A DNA stretch of 64,000 bases from Geosiphon pyriformis. Its lineage: Eukaryota > Glomeromycota > Glomeromycetes > Archaeosporales > Geosiphonaceae. Position numbers and translations under genes: made by a program. Position 1 is the stretch's first letter. Each line of letters starts with the position of its first letter. The stretch lies in the NCBI GenBank assembly GCA_016748015.1, contig JAAOMT010000076.1, positions 163,927-227,926 of the forward strand, given 5' to 3'. The notes below the pieces were generated by a model. The model was not told the origin of the DNA. It worked only from the letters and a program-made list of their open reading frames with translations, and did no database searches. Positions 26,277 to 36,049 of the stretch are shown here, piece after piece.

Positions 26277-27624
26277 CAGGGGGGTATAAAAATATTGAAC
26301 ACTTAATATAATATATAAAAAAGGCTATATATTGTAATACCATTACCAATTTAAGCCATAATTTTTTTATAATTACTTATAGTTATAATCTACAAATCAA
26401 CATAAATCGCGTCCTTGTAAAACACAACAGTGGATCATACGCGTATATATAAAATATCAAACATTCTTGTCGTGAAAAAATTTACCGCATCAAATGTGTC
26501 TTGGAAAAGAACTTTCTGAATATCAAAAAGGAGGGATTATTTCAGCAATAAAGTTAGGACATACAAACAGTGAGATTTCCACGACTATTGGATGTTCACG
26601 TTCTTCTGTAATACGTGTATGGAAGTCATACGAGCTAAAAAAACTTCCTAAAAAACGAACGGGCCGACCACAAATTCTTGACAAACGCGCACGTGAACAA
26701 CTCAAATATTCAATAATGGAGAATAAAGAAACCCGCCGCCAAACTCTTTCTCAAATACGATTGAATTTTATTAAAGATACCAACAAATCTATTTCTATAC
26801 AAACTATTCGAAATGGATTAGCTCAAGAAGGACTTCGCTCGTGCATTCCTCGTCTCAAGCCATTAATTTCCAAATCAAATAAAGAAAAACGGTTACAATG
26901 GGCTCGTACTTATGAAAATTGGACAGTAGAAGATTTTAAACAAGTTGTTTGGTCAGATGAATCTACATATACACAATTTAGAACTGCAGAATTTGGACGT
27001 GTATGGCGTAAACCTTCCGAAGAGTTTCATAAGGATTGTATTGCAGCCACAGTTAGAAAAAGCTTTGGTCGCATGTTTTGGGGATGTTTTTCATGGGTTG
27101 GTTTGGGTCCTTTAGTTCCTTTGGTTGGTCATATTACTGGAGTTATACACCGCGAAACCTTGGCTAATTATGCAATTCCTACGGTAAAACTTCATGCAAA
27201 AAAAACTAAAAAAAGTTTTTTTTTCAGGAAATGCACCAATCCACACATCAAAAGTCGCGCGTTCTTTTCTTACCTCTTCAAATGTTGAATTACTTCCTTG
27301 GCCAGCACAAAGTCCTGATATTACTCCAATAGAAAATCTTTGGTTATATATTGAAGTTAAAATTCGTCAACGTAATTCACAACCCTCAAATATTGTACAA
27401 TTGGAACAGTGGGTTAAGGAAGAATGGGATGCGATACCTGTAAATTACTATCGTAATTTGATCAAGTCTATGCCACGTCGAATTCAACTATTCTTGAAGC
27501 AAATGGGAGTCAAACAAAATACTAAATGTATTTTAATATAATAATAAAAAATTAACGATTCATAAGTTAGTTCTTTTATATATAACATATTATAAAAGTG
27601 TCCAATATTTTTTATACCCCCCTG
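26277..27624 (+). mobile_element. Tc1/mariner DNA transposon, 1348 bp
   Basis: The element begins CAGGGGGGTATAAAAATATT and ends with the inverse, with about 28-bp imperfect terminal inverted repeats (one base of length difference and one substitution). It is flanked by a TA duplication (26275-26276 and 27625-27626), the hallmark of Tc1/mariner insertion. It carries one transposase gene, now frameshifted. It sits inside the promoter region of DUF4419 arm B; the uninterrupted sequence is visible in the opposite palindrome arm near 30450. The near-identical termini suggest a fairly recent insertion. Confidence 0.92.
26494..27541 (+). pseudogene. Tc1-type transposase, frameshifted
   Basis: The N-terminal part (26494 to about 27200) has a helix-turn-helix domain (residues about 5-60), a KKRTGRPQ hinge and the first catalytic aspartate, D155, in VVWSDEST. 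Reading then breaks in an A/T homopolymer stretch (27197-27230) and resumes in another frame through NAPIHT, WPAQSPDITPIENLW and the C-terminus at 27541. The acid that should precede NAPIHT reads as glycine in this frame, consistent with small indels. Counting from that position to the glutamate of PIEN gives 34 residues, the DD34E spacing of Tc1. Total length would be about 345 residues, normal for the family. As it stands it should be inactive, although the termini could still be mobilised in trans. Confidence 0.88.
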
Positions 27625-28079
27625 TATATATTGATTTTCACAATAAAGTTAATGTCTTTTACAGCTTTAATAACAATATTTGATAAATCAAAAGATTAAT
27701 AATTATTTATGCAATATATAAAGTTAATTGAAATAAGTTAATTGGCATTTGCCGAAAGTAAAAAGGCCGATAAAATCGAGTTAAAGGATTTAGACCAAAA
27801 AAATTATAATTTGATTGAAAATTTATTGCTATCTCATAATTTATGTTTGTGTTGTCTAATTTCTTTGCTCTTATTTTATTAATTTTAAATTTTTGAAACC
27901 GTTTTGGATATCCAAACTTGAATTTCATTTTTCACATTTTCAATTAAATATGAAAATACAACGAAATTATTTAAACAATCAAGTTACGTACAAAATTAAT
28001 TTGCAACTAAACTCAAAATAATGTAATAATAAAACTATTTTTTTTCAAATTTTAACATATTTCTTGAATAAATAAATGA

Positions 28080-29985
28080 AATTACATACATGATCCATGG
28101 TTCCATTCATAATTATTAAAATCATATTATTTACAATCTTGTATCTTTCAAAACAGTTACAAAAGTCAGATTTAGTTCCCATAAAATTTTTCGCCAGATT
28201 TAAAAAACCTGACAAAATAAATTTTTTTAAAAATAAAACGATTGCAATACACAACATTAAATATTACATAACTTATTTGAAATTACTTTATTTTACATAA
28301 AAGAAAAAATTAAAAAAGGGGCAATTTCGCTTATATTTAATTCCATTGAGTCAAACTCTTGTTAAATGTATTTGATACTTTATGTAATTGATGTTTTGCT
28401 AAATTAAATTGTTGAGGCTAACAAAAATGGCTCAAAAAATATACAATATAAATTCAGGGTGGTTGGTCACGTGTTGAGAACGCACGATCCATGTCTATAG
28501 TTGCCTTTGTTGTACCCAGATTAGATAGTGAAAGGACTTCACTTTGTCATAGCAATTAAAAGTCGTTTCACGAATATAAACGAAAAATTAAATTAATGAG
28601 CGTTATATAGTAACCTTTAAAATGGTTTATTTTCGAAAGGCGAGCTCATTACTCATTCACTGGGATTGAAACTTGATTAAATTTTACTTAATGCTATTAA
28701 AATGCTTAAAATCTTTCAAAAAGAATTATAACAAGTAATAAAATTTTATTAGAAACTGATTGAAATGCTTTGAAGAACTTTATGTTAGTAACTTTTAAAT
28801 CAAAATAAATTCTTTAAAATGTATAAAAAATTGCATTCAAAAGTAAAATATATATTAAATATTAATCTTTTTCATTTAAACTTATAGTGGTATTTCAATT
28901 AAATAAAAAAGATTGCATTGTGAAAAATGATAAAAACCTTCTATTAAAAAATTATGCAATTTAATTGAAAAACAAAACAATACCTATATTTAATGAAGCC
29001 CAAAAAATTCATTTGATGAAAAATAATTGAATTAGAAAATTTCCAAATTACCATTATCTTTAGATATACTTGATAAATTATTAAGTGAAATTTACATTGC
29101 TATGGCTTTAAATTTTTAAAATGTATATTAAAATAAATAACAAAGAAAAAAGGATTAAAAAAATTTCATTCATTAAATAAACAGGAGGTTAAAATTATTA
29201 TTATAAAAATCATAATCTTCGTGAATTAATTATGTTATATAATTTTAAACATAGCTATTGTCCTAGAAAAATTGTAAAAACTGAAAAAGATGTCGCAATA
29301 ATTGCAATGACAGAAGTTTGTAACATAATCAAAAACAATTAAAGATAATTTAATTTGCCAATAATTATTGTTGTATTATTATAAAATTTGAAAAGATTAT
29401 GAATCCAAAATTGAAGCTTTGATTTATGCAATCATAAAAAAATACAGTAAAAAAAAAACTTTGAAAGTTAATAATTATATAATTTCATTGTATCTTGGTG
29501 TAATACTCAAGTATGTTAGCTTAAAAAATAAAGCAAATTAATATATTGAATCTGAATGACTGAATGGTTAAATTTTTTTTGTGACGTTCTTCATGTTTAA
29601 TGCTGCACCTAAGCAATCAGTGTGGATAAATAAAGACAAGTAATTTTTACAATTTATCAGTCTATAATTTTCTTTTTTAGGTTATTCTAATGATTTTTTT
29701 GAATATTGAAACCAATAAATATATATTGATCTATTAATAAAAAATGAAAATATTAATCCAAATTTGACATCCAGATTTTTTATGTTTTTAGGATGATGTT
29801 TAATTTTTAAATCAAATTAGTAATAAATTTTTATTGATATCATGAAAATTTTTAGGGGTGGTGTTTTTAAAAAGTTTTTTTATTATAATTGGCAGATTTT
29901 TAACAAAATGAGCCATTTTGAATATTTACAGAATGTGTATTTTTTGAACCCACTAATATGGGCTGTTGTAAAATGGAAAAAAAAT
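28080..29985. repeat. Non-coding core of the palindromic DUF4419 unit
   Basis: This core is shared, in reverse orientation, with unit A (about 4397-6400) and unit D (about 43193-45290). A useful marker is the block GTGACGTTCTTCATGTTTAATG near 29580, found inverted near 4565 and 43650. No reading frame is conserved among the three copies, so it is not protein-coding. At 28456-28563 it contains about 108 bases of unrelated, less AT-rich sequence where A and D have AAT microsatellites. Confidence 0.7.
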
Positions 29986-30696
29986 GAATGTAAATTTATT
30001 TATTCAAGAAATATGCTAAAATTTGAAAAAAAATAGTTTTATTATTACATTATTTTGAGTTTAGTTGCAAATTAATTTTGTACGTAACTTGATTGTTTTA
30101 ATAATTTGGTTGTATTTTTATATTCTATTGAAAATGGGAAAAATAGATTTCAAGTTTGGATATCCAAACGGGTTTCCAATAATTTAAGATTCATAAAATA
30201 AGAGCAAAGAAATTAGATAACACAAATTATAATTTTTTAAGCTTAAATTCTTTAACTCGATTTTATCGAATAACTCCTCGGCCTTTTTACTTTGGGCAAT
30301 ACCAATCAACTTCAACATCTAAATATATGAAGTCAAAATGATATACTTGGTTTTCTTTATTTCAATTAACTTTAAATAATTCTTCTATTAAAATTGTAGA
30401 AGACAATGTGATTTTTAACTTTATTGTGAAAATCAATATACATATATTTACGTATTCTTTATTTAAAATAACTACAATCAAGTTTTCTATGCAAATTGAA
30501 AGTTGATATATGTTCAAATTCGATCCTGAACGAGATTAACATTAACCAATATTGTGTGTGTGGCAAATTCATAAATTACAATTTGGAATGTGAATAGAAT
30601 TATGATACAATTATACAAGATACCAGAGGGCGTGGGTATATTGTCTCAAAAAAGAAGTTTATTTACATAAGATAAAGCAGCAGCAATAAAGAAATT

Positions 30697-30707
30697 TATA
30701 TATAAAG
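30697..30707 (+). promoter_or_regulatory. TATA box of DUF4419 gene C
   Basis: TATATATAAAG lies about 45 bases before the ATG at 30751. The same element occurs before gene D (near 46035), while gene A has a degenerated version. Confidence 0.45.
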
Positions 30708-30750
30708 CCAATTTGATATCTGATGGCAAAAACTAAGATATTTTAATATC

Positions 30751-31809
30751 ATGACTTCATACAAAAGTACACAAATAGTAGGAAGAGAAGTTAAACCAAC
30801 AACCGAAATCCTTGAAAATGTTTTGATTAGAACCCATTATACTGAGAAATTTGAATCGAAAGTGATTAGTGCACTTTCTATCGATTATCCTGAAGAAGCC
30901 AGACCAAACCCCACAACTATAATTAAGACGGGAGGCGTTACTCATGGCTTCGTAGCAGCAATTCATGAAGCCTATAACCTTCATCAACATCTTCGTATTT
31001 CACCTGATGATGTTTGGCTGACAATTGCTCAAGGTGTAAGCCAACATATTAATTTGAATGCTGAAAAATTCCGTAGTTATTTTGTAAATCATGAAGGAGA
31101 AAAAGATATTATAGTTTTCGCGGCTGATGTTTTAAGATCAACCGAGAACCGTCTTGAAGGTGATTGGCCAGTTGTTGTGAATCGGCTTACTCAAAAAGTT
31201 GGCGAGAACGTGACAAAGATTGAGTTAACAGAACTCTTGGAATGTAACTTTTCAACTAGTACTTCAGTTTCTACTACCGCGAGCAAAGTGATTTTATTAG
31301 ATGCTCTGAAAAAATATTTCAAGTATCATGTGTGGACTCGTTGTGGGATTCCTAAAGTCACTCTTGAGGGAACTCTCGAAGATTGGGAAAACCTTCAAAA
31401 AAAAGTGGTTAAACTTCGTGAGCTTTCCCTGGACATGGATTTTTGGTTAGATAGGTTGGAACCGGTAGTTTGGCAGCTCGTTGCGACGTACCGTGGTGAT
31501 ATTGACGAGAAATTTTGGAGTAAAGTTTTAATGAGTCGTGGTGGTGGAACAGGAGTACCGGTTTCGTGGGATGGCTGGATTGCAGGCTTTTTCCCATATG
31601 AAAAAAGTGGTGATAAAATACTCAAGAATAGCATTGTCACTAAGGAAATACCTGATGGTATGGTAAATGTTCCATTTGATACTGATATTGATAAGAAACT
31701 CCAATTCTCTGCCGGTTTTTTGGGAGCTCATCAAACCACCATTGGTGAAGGAGCTGATACTGAGGTTTTTATTTCCCCTGTTATTGGATGGCTTGTAGTT
31801 GATCAATAA
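30751..31809 (+). CDS. DUF4419 domain protein (gene C), intact
   Basis: This is a single-exon, 352-residue protein, the only undamaged DUF4419 copy here. The conserved core includes HGFVAAIHEAYNLHQHLRIS followed by PDDVWLTIAQG (residues 65-95), the NLNAEKFRSYFVNHEGEK region (101-118), DWPVVV (138-143), NFSTSTSVST (166-175), the RCGIPKVTLEGTLEDWENL stretch (197-215), FWLDRLEPVV (231-240) and SWDGWIAGFFPY (272-283). DUF4419 is widespread in fungi and its biochemical role is unknown; there is no signal peptide or membrane segment, so a cytosolic or nuclear protein is likely. Compared with A and D it lacks about eight codons near the start (MTSYKS versus MSxALAPPTLNKS). It is the plus-strand member of the palindromic unit, with a TATA box close upstream. 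Confidence 0.88.
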   Translation: MTSYKSTQIVGREVKPTTEILENVLIRTHYTEKFESKVISALSIDYPEEARPNPTTIIKTGGVTHGFVAAIHEAYNLHQHLRISPDDVWLTIAQGVSQHINLNAEKFRSYFVNHEGEKDIIVFAADVLRSTENRLEGDWPVVVNRLTQKVGENVTKIELTELLECNFSTSTSVSTTASKVILLDALKKYFKYHVWTRCGIPKVTLEGTLEDWENLQKKVVKLRELSLDMDFWLDRLEPVVWQLVATYRGDIDEKFWSKVLMSRGGGTGVPVSWDGWIAGFFPYEKSGDKILKNSIVTKEIPDGMVNVPFDTDIDKKLQFSAGFLGAHQTTIGEGADTEVFISPVIGWLVVDQ

Positions 31810-32365
31810 ATTAGTTTAGTTTTATGTTAGATAATATAAGAGGTTTTGGTAGGAACATAGAATCGTGAGGTATTATCAATGTCAGTTGATCGTAGCTGAA
31901 TAATTCTTTCTTTAAATTCTTATCTCCCATATATATAATAAAGTCAATAGCTATTTAAATAATGTTATTATAAGCTGCATTGTATAAATTTAAGTTATGG
32001 TTAACTTTGACCTGTTCATAAGAGAAATAAGCATCAAGTTAGGTAGAATCTTTTAAAAAGAACAATCTTTTTTTAGTATTCTGAGTTATCCACAACATGA
32101 AAATAAAAATTATTGGGTATAATGCAAATTCTTGTTTTTTAAGAACCTTACAAGGAATTTTCAAGCGGTAAAAAAGTAGCCAACCTATATGACGGTGTCA
32201 TCGTGTAGTGTTCATTATTATCAATGGATTCCGTGGGAGCGTTTGAGGAATATTAATAAATTTACCAATGGTTAAGGTTCGACACTTTTTATAAAGCAAG
32301 ATGAATTTAAAAGATATGGTTAAGATATCATGGTAAAAAAGATGTCAACCAAAAGATATAATCGA

Positions 32366-32820
32366 TGAAAATTGTTTGGAGTGCTGATTCGAAGTAGTAA
32401 ATTAAAATCATTTTGAAGTTGGTCTTTGAAACGAGTAGTTTCGTCTTTGTCTTGAATCCAATGATTAAGCTACTTTATATTATGCGATTGAAAAAGCTTT
32501 GAATCAATATATAATCGAGGAAACGTAATGGCTGAGCGTCTACAGACTTTTGACGACTACACGATACTAGATAATGATGCAAGAGATCTTTATATAAAGT
32601 TCCAGGTAAGATTCTCGCAAAAGGTTTTACTTTGTAACAGAAAATCAACTGAAAAACCGGATTAAAGGTAAAAATTTTTCAATAGGTTCATTTGTCCAGT
32701 TAGGAACTTTTTTCTACTTAAATATTTTTATCCAATTTAACAACATATTCCACAATCTTTTCTCATATTTCAAATTCTTCTATATTTAAGTTATCCCGAG
32801 TTAAATTGAGGAAAGAGCAT
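32366..32820. other. Intergenic region with a possible first exon
   Basis: A coding-like stretch at 32528-32606 starts with ATG (MAERLQTFDDYTILDNDARD), reads 26 codons and ends at a good donor (CAG/GTAAGA). No compatible downstream exon was found before the BTB relic, so it may be the surviving first exon of a lost gene or chance. The rest holds nothing recognisable. Confidence 0.3.
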
Positions 32821-32826
32821 TTTCAC

Positions 32827-33260
32827 TAAGGGAGATAAAATCTTGGGAGCTGAAGATTATAGCTGGATCCTTTTACATGGTGTTCAATCAAATTGTCTTC
32901 GAGGTGATCAATAACATTTTCTAGAACAAGCTCGTCGGTAACAAAATGGTAAAGTACTCGGTGTTCATCAAAAGAATTTCACCATTATAAATATATCTGT
33001 CCAGGAAGATAAAGCGTATAAATTTATTTTGGCTAAAATACTTTGAAAATAAATGAAAACCATTGCCTAAGAAAACTTTGGGTGAAATATTAGGTTTTGC
33101 GAAGATAATAATGTGCTTCCCTTTTAATCCAATTACTAGAGGCAACAAAATATGGCTAAAATTTGATATTAGGTGCTTCTCCAATAACAAATTTAACCTC
33201 GGAGAAATTCCAAGTATTGAATAAATTTCTGAAATCGTAAAAGAATTGCTGGGGTGCCAT
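32827..33260 (-). pseudogene. BTB-domain protein gene, relic
   Basis: Reading the minus strand from an ATG at 33258-33260 gives MAPQQFFYDFRNLFNTWNFS followed by EVKFVIGEAPNIKF and a stop. In a second frame come HIIIFAKPNISPKVF and, after an interrupting insertion, RYIYNGEILL, the strongly conserved core of fungal BTB/POZ domains. A third frame continues with TDELVLENVIDHLEDNLIE, the start of the post-BTB helices. BTB proteins with kelch or TLD domains form large families in Glomeromycotina and act mainly as cullin-3 adaptors. This copy has stops and at least two frame changes and ends at about 32827, so it is a truncated pseudogene. Confidence 0.65.
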
Positions 33261-33269
33261 TGGTGAGAT

Positions 33270-34700
33270 ATAAGGAGCTCTGAAATATTGATAGTTCAAT
33301 AAGTTTATGTGTGTTTCACAAATTAGTTTTTATAAAATGGATTTATAAAATTGTAAATTAAAAGCTTTGAAAAAAAAACTATTATCATTAAATTGAAAAT
33401 GCCCGATACTTACAAATGAATTTGAGCATTTAAATAAAATTCTTTAATTAAAATTTACTAATAAACAATATGAGGTGAAAGTTCCAAGAAATTTATTCCT
33501 GATTATTTCTTTATTCAATTTTTGTTGTCAGTTTAAGATATTGCAGACACAAAAGTGAATCTTGATTTTTCCAAAACCACTCTTTTTTATCAGAATCAAA
33601 AATTATAAAATTGCTTTTAACTGACCAAACCACTTTTTTTTATTCTAAATACCAAAATTTGTCTTTTCCATAAACATTGAGTTGTATTTGAACAACAATC
33701 ATATTTTAATGGGAATTGATTTTTTTTAAGTTGGATTGCATCAAAGCATATATTTTATTTGATAAAGCTACAAATATTTTTATTACAATATTTAGTAAGT
33801 ATGCAAAAATAAATTATTATTTGAGTTTTTTGTTTCAATTTTTTTTCAATATGCAATTTTATAAAAGCATAAATACAAGCGCTTTAATCAAGTACAATTG
33901 CTTTTATAATTAAATACAGTAAAAAGAACAAGACAATAAAAATATCATACCACAAAAAACGGAACTTTTTTTTTAAAAAAATTACAAATAAACTGTTTAA
34001 ATTAGTGCAGCCCTCTACTTCGTGCAAACTACCACACGTGACTAGCCACTAATCAAAAACAACTTTATAAAATAGATTTTTAGTTTTAAATTAAATTGAA
34101 TTTGTGAAATATTATAATCCAAGAATTTGAATTCAATATTTTAAAATTTTAATTGTATATATTTCTTATATATATTTATTTGTCAATATTTGAATATTGA
34201 ATTTATTTTCAAGGATTTTATGCATGAAATATAAATCATTACTTATATTATGTCATAATAAAAAATTATTTTGGCCATCTAAAAGTTATTAAAAACTTTT
34301 TTCTTTTTGGATTTTGTAAATCAAGCCTTTGATGTAATTCATAAATCAAAAACGATAAAACTTAAATAAATTGTACAATTTGAATAGTCAACTCTTAATT
34401 TGAATGCACTCAGATCAAGTAACATATAAAAAGATTATTTTCACACTAACATATTGCATGATGCTAGTTTTATTTTTCTAGAGTAGTTCATTTAAATCAC
34501 AAACTTATAATTTTTCTAAACTAAAAATGTAAAACAATGTATTGATTTTAGTTAAAAATTTTCACTTGCATACAACCATAAAGATCTTTGATTATTATTT
34601 TTTTTGGTATTGTTTCTTAAACGAAAATTCTTAAAATACATAATGTGCAGAAAAATGTTTGTGCAAATCATAATATTTTATTATTGATGACATCAAATCC
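33270..34700. other. Intergenic region, nothing recognised
   Basis: AT-rich sequence with no coding frame, no tandem repeat of note and no similarity to the DUF4419 unit. Confidence 0.5.
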
Positions 34701-35240
34701 TCCTAAACTAGTTTGAAAACTTTTGAGGATCGTACCTCTGACACATATTCATCTTTTGGAGTCATCAGGCAAAATCCGAAAAATTTTGTAATCCTGAACA
34801 GTCATTGCGGTGCCAAAGAAGAACCACGTTTTTACCCTCAAAAAATCACCTTAACCCATGAGTTAACTATTAAGCAGTCCTTAGTGTTCAAGAATATTAA
34901 TTTCTTCTGTTAAAGTGATGAGTTCAACGCATTAATATACTGTCATAATTTCCTAGAAACTGGTGACTATATTGTTTGGCGGTAATGGCTCGATCATCGA
35001 TCATAATTTCTAATCCGACCATAATCGGATGGGTCTTGAATATAACTCATTCTCATTTAGCCGATACATCTTGAAATACAACGGCATGGTAACGATTAAT
35101 TGCGTCATCAACTTGAATTTGTTGAGAATACGGAATAAGAGCTTCAAGAAACTTCAGTCCAAAAATTCGCCCATATAGATTAACTATTACAAAATGACAG
35201 AGTTGGTAGCAAGTATTAGCTCCTAAAAACGCATCTAATT
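34700..35240 (-). pseudogene. Unrecognised coding-like relic downstream of the UPF0047 gene
   Basis: Directly after the UPF0047 stop codon, the minus strand shows consecutive protein-like stretches in changing frames: an open run to about 35053 ending NRYHAVVFQDVSAK, then THPIMVGLEIMIDDRAITAK and on to about 34910, then MTPKDEYVSEVRSSKVFKLV near 34700-34760. Base composition is balanced compared with the surroundings. No intron model joins them cleanly. I do not recognise the family; this could be a decayed neighbour gene or chance. Confidence 0.25.
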
Positions 35241-36046
35241 CTATTTTTTTTCTCCTTGTAATGTCACTACAATTTTTCTTCCCGATGACCGATCTCGATG
35301 TTCGCAAAGATATATGCTGAATTACGATGAAATGAAAAAGCATGCAAGAGCAGGGAAAAATCGATGAATTTACTTTATGCCTAACGGTATATTTTCACAA
35401 CATCATAAACTCACCCTTGCCAAGTGCCAAGATTGAAACGTCCATTGGTTATTGGTATCGCTAAAGAGGAACCCAGAATCGCATTCTTCAAATGTCCTGG
35501 CTTATTTATATAGCAAAAAAATGCAAAGTAGGTATGTTGTTTACCAAAACTTGAAACAAAATTTGATCGTAAAGCTTATAAGTAAATGAAGAAGCCTAAC
35601 CATATCGTCTGCACCTTCATCTGTATGAATGTATGGCCAATTTTCGGGCACGAGACGATTTAGGCCCATCTCCATATCCCTTCGAACATCAGGGTCGGCA
35701 TTTTCATTGAGGCATAATGAGGCAGAAGTATGCTGTACTGTATGAAATATTAATCATACATTTCATATGAGCTTAAAAAATAAAACCAAGTGAATTCAAT
35801 GTAAATTGCAGCTGCATTTAATTATTTTATGAAAGATATCCAACAATCTGTCCTCTGTCATAGTTAAGGTCTGTGGCCGAACAGGCCAACGTAACATAAG
35901 TGTTACTAGTAAAACTTACTGAAAACATTGGCCACACCAACTTTAAAAGTTTTCAGCTCTGGAATTTGTCGTTCGATCTCACTTGTAATCAAGTGGCAAC
36001 CGCGAGGCTTTTGTGCTAGTTTGAAGGTCGTTTGATGCCAAGACAT
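35241..36046 (-). CDS. UPF0047 / YjbQ-family protein, four exons
   Basis: The exons on the minus strand are 36046-35920, 35737-35601, 35500-35415 and 35316-35241. All three introns are GT-AG and phases agree, giving 141 residues, the usual family length. The start [10 protein letters not shown], the GCHLIT motif, QHTSASL, the [13 protein letters not shown] segment, DWP-like [11 protein letters not shown], the [13 protein letters not shown] stretch and the C-terminal GTWQGIYLCEHR are the signatures of this family, including its conserved histidines. The family is found in all domains of life; bacterial YjbQ has been linked to weak thiamin-phosphate synthase activity and the fungal function is uncertain. 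No targeting signal is visible, so it is probably cytosolic. It ends next to an unassigned relic on the same strand. Confidence 0.93.
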
Positions 36047-36049
36047 TAT

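Larger units (their letters stand above)
24438..32365. repeat. Complete palindromic DUF4419 unit (genes B and C back-to-back)
   Basis: Left arm: gene B (minus), then promoter-like sequence 26068-26276 continuing at 27625, then an inverted-repeat segment to about 28080. Right arm: about 29985-30650, then gene C (plus). The arms match as reverse complements through the promoter block GAGACAATATAC, the ATTGATTTTCACAATAAAG block next to the Tc1 site, the AAAAAGGCCG and ATCGAGTTAAAG blocks (27757-27790 versus about 30245-30290), and the GGATATCCAAAC block (27905 versus 30165). About 1.9 kb of non-coding core separates them. The 3' flank of C (31810-32365) is shared with units A and D, whereas the 3' flank of B is unrelated. 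Confidence 0.75.

Noticed and set aside
27740-30290. Reading the DUF4419 core plus its edges as a simple 2.5-kb transposon with long terminal inverted repeats
   Set aside because: The inverted similarity does not stop at the GGCC blocks but runs on through both promoters toward the genes, and no target duplication is seen at those blocks.
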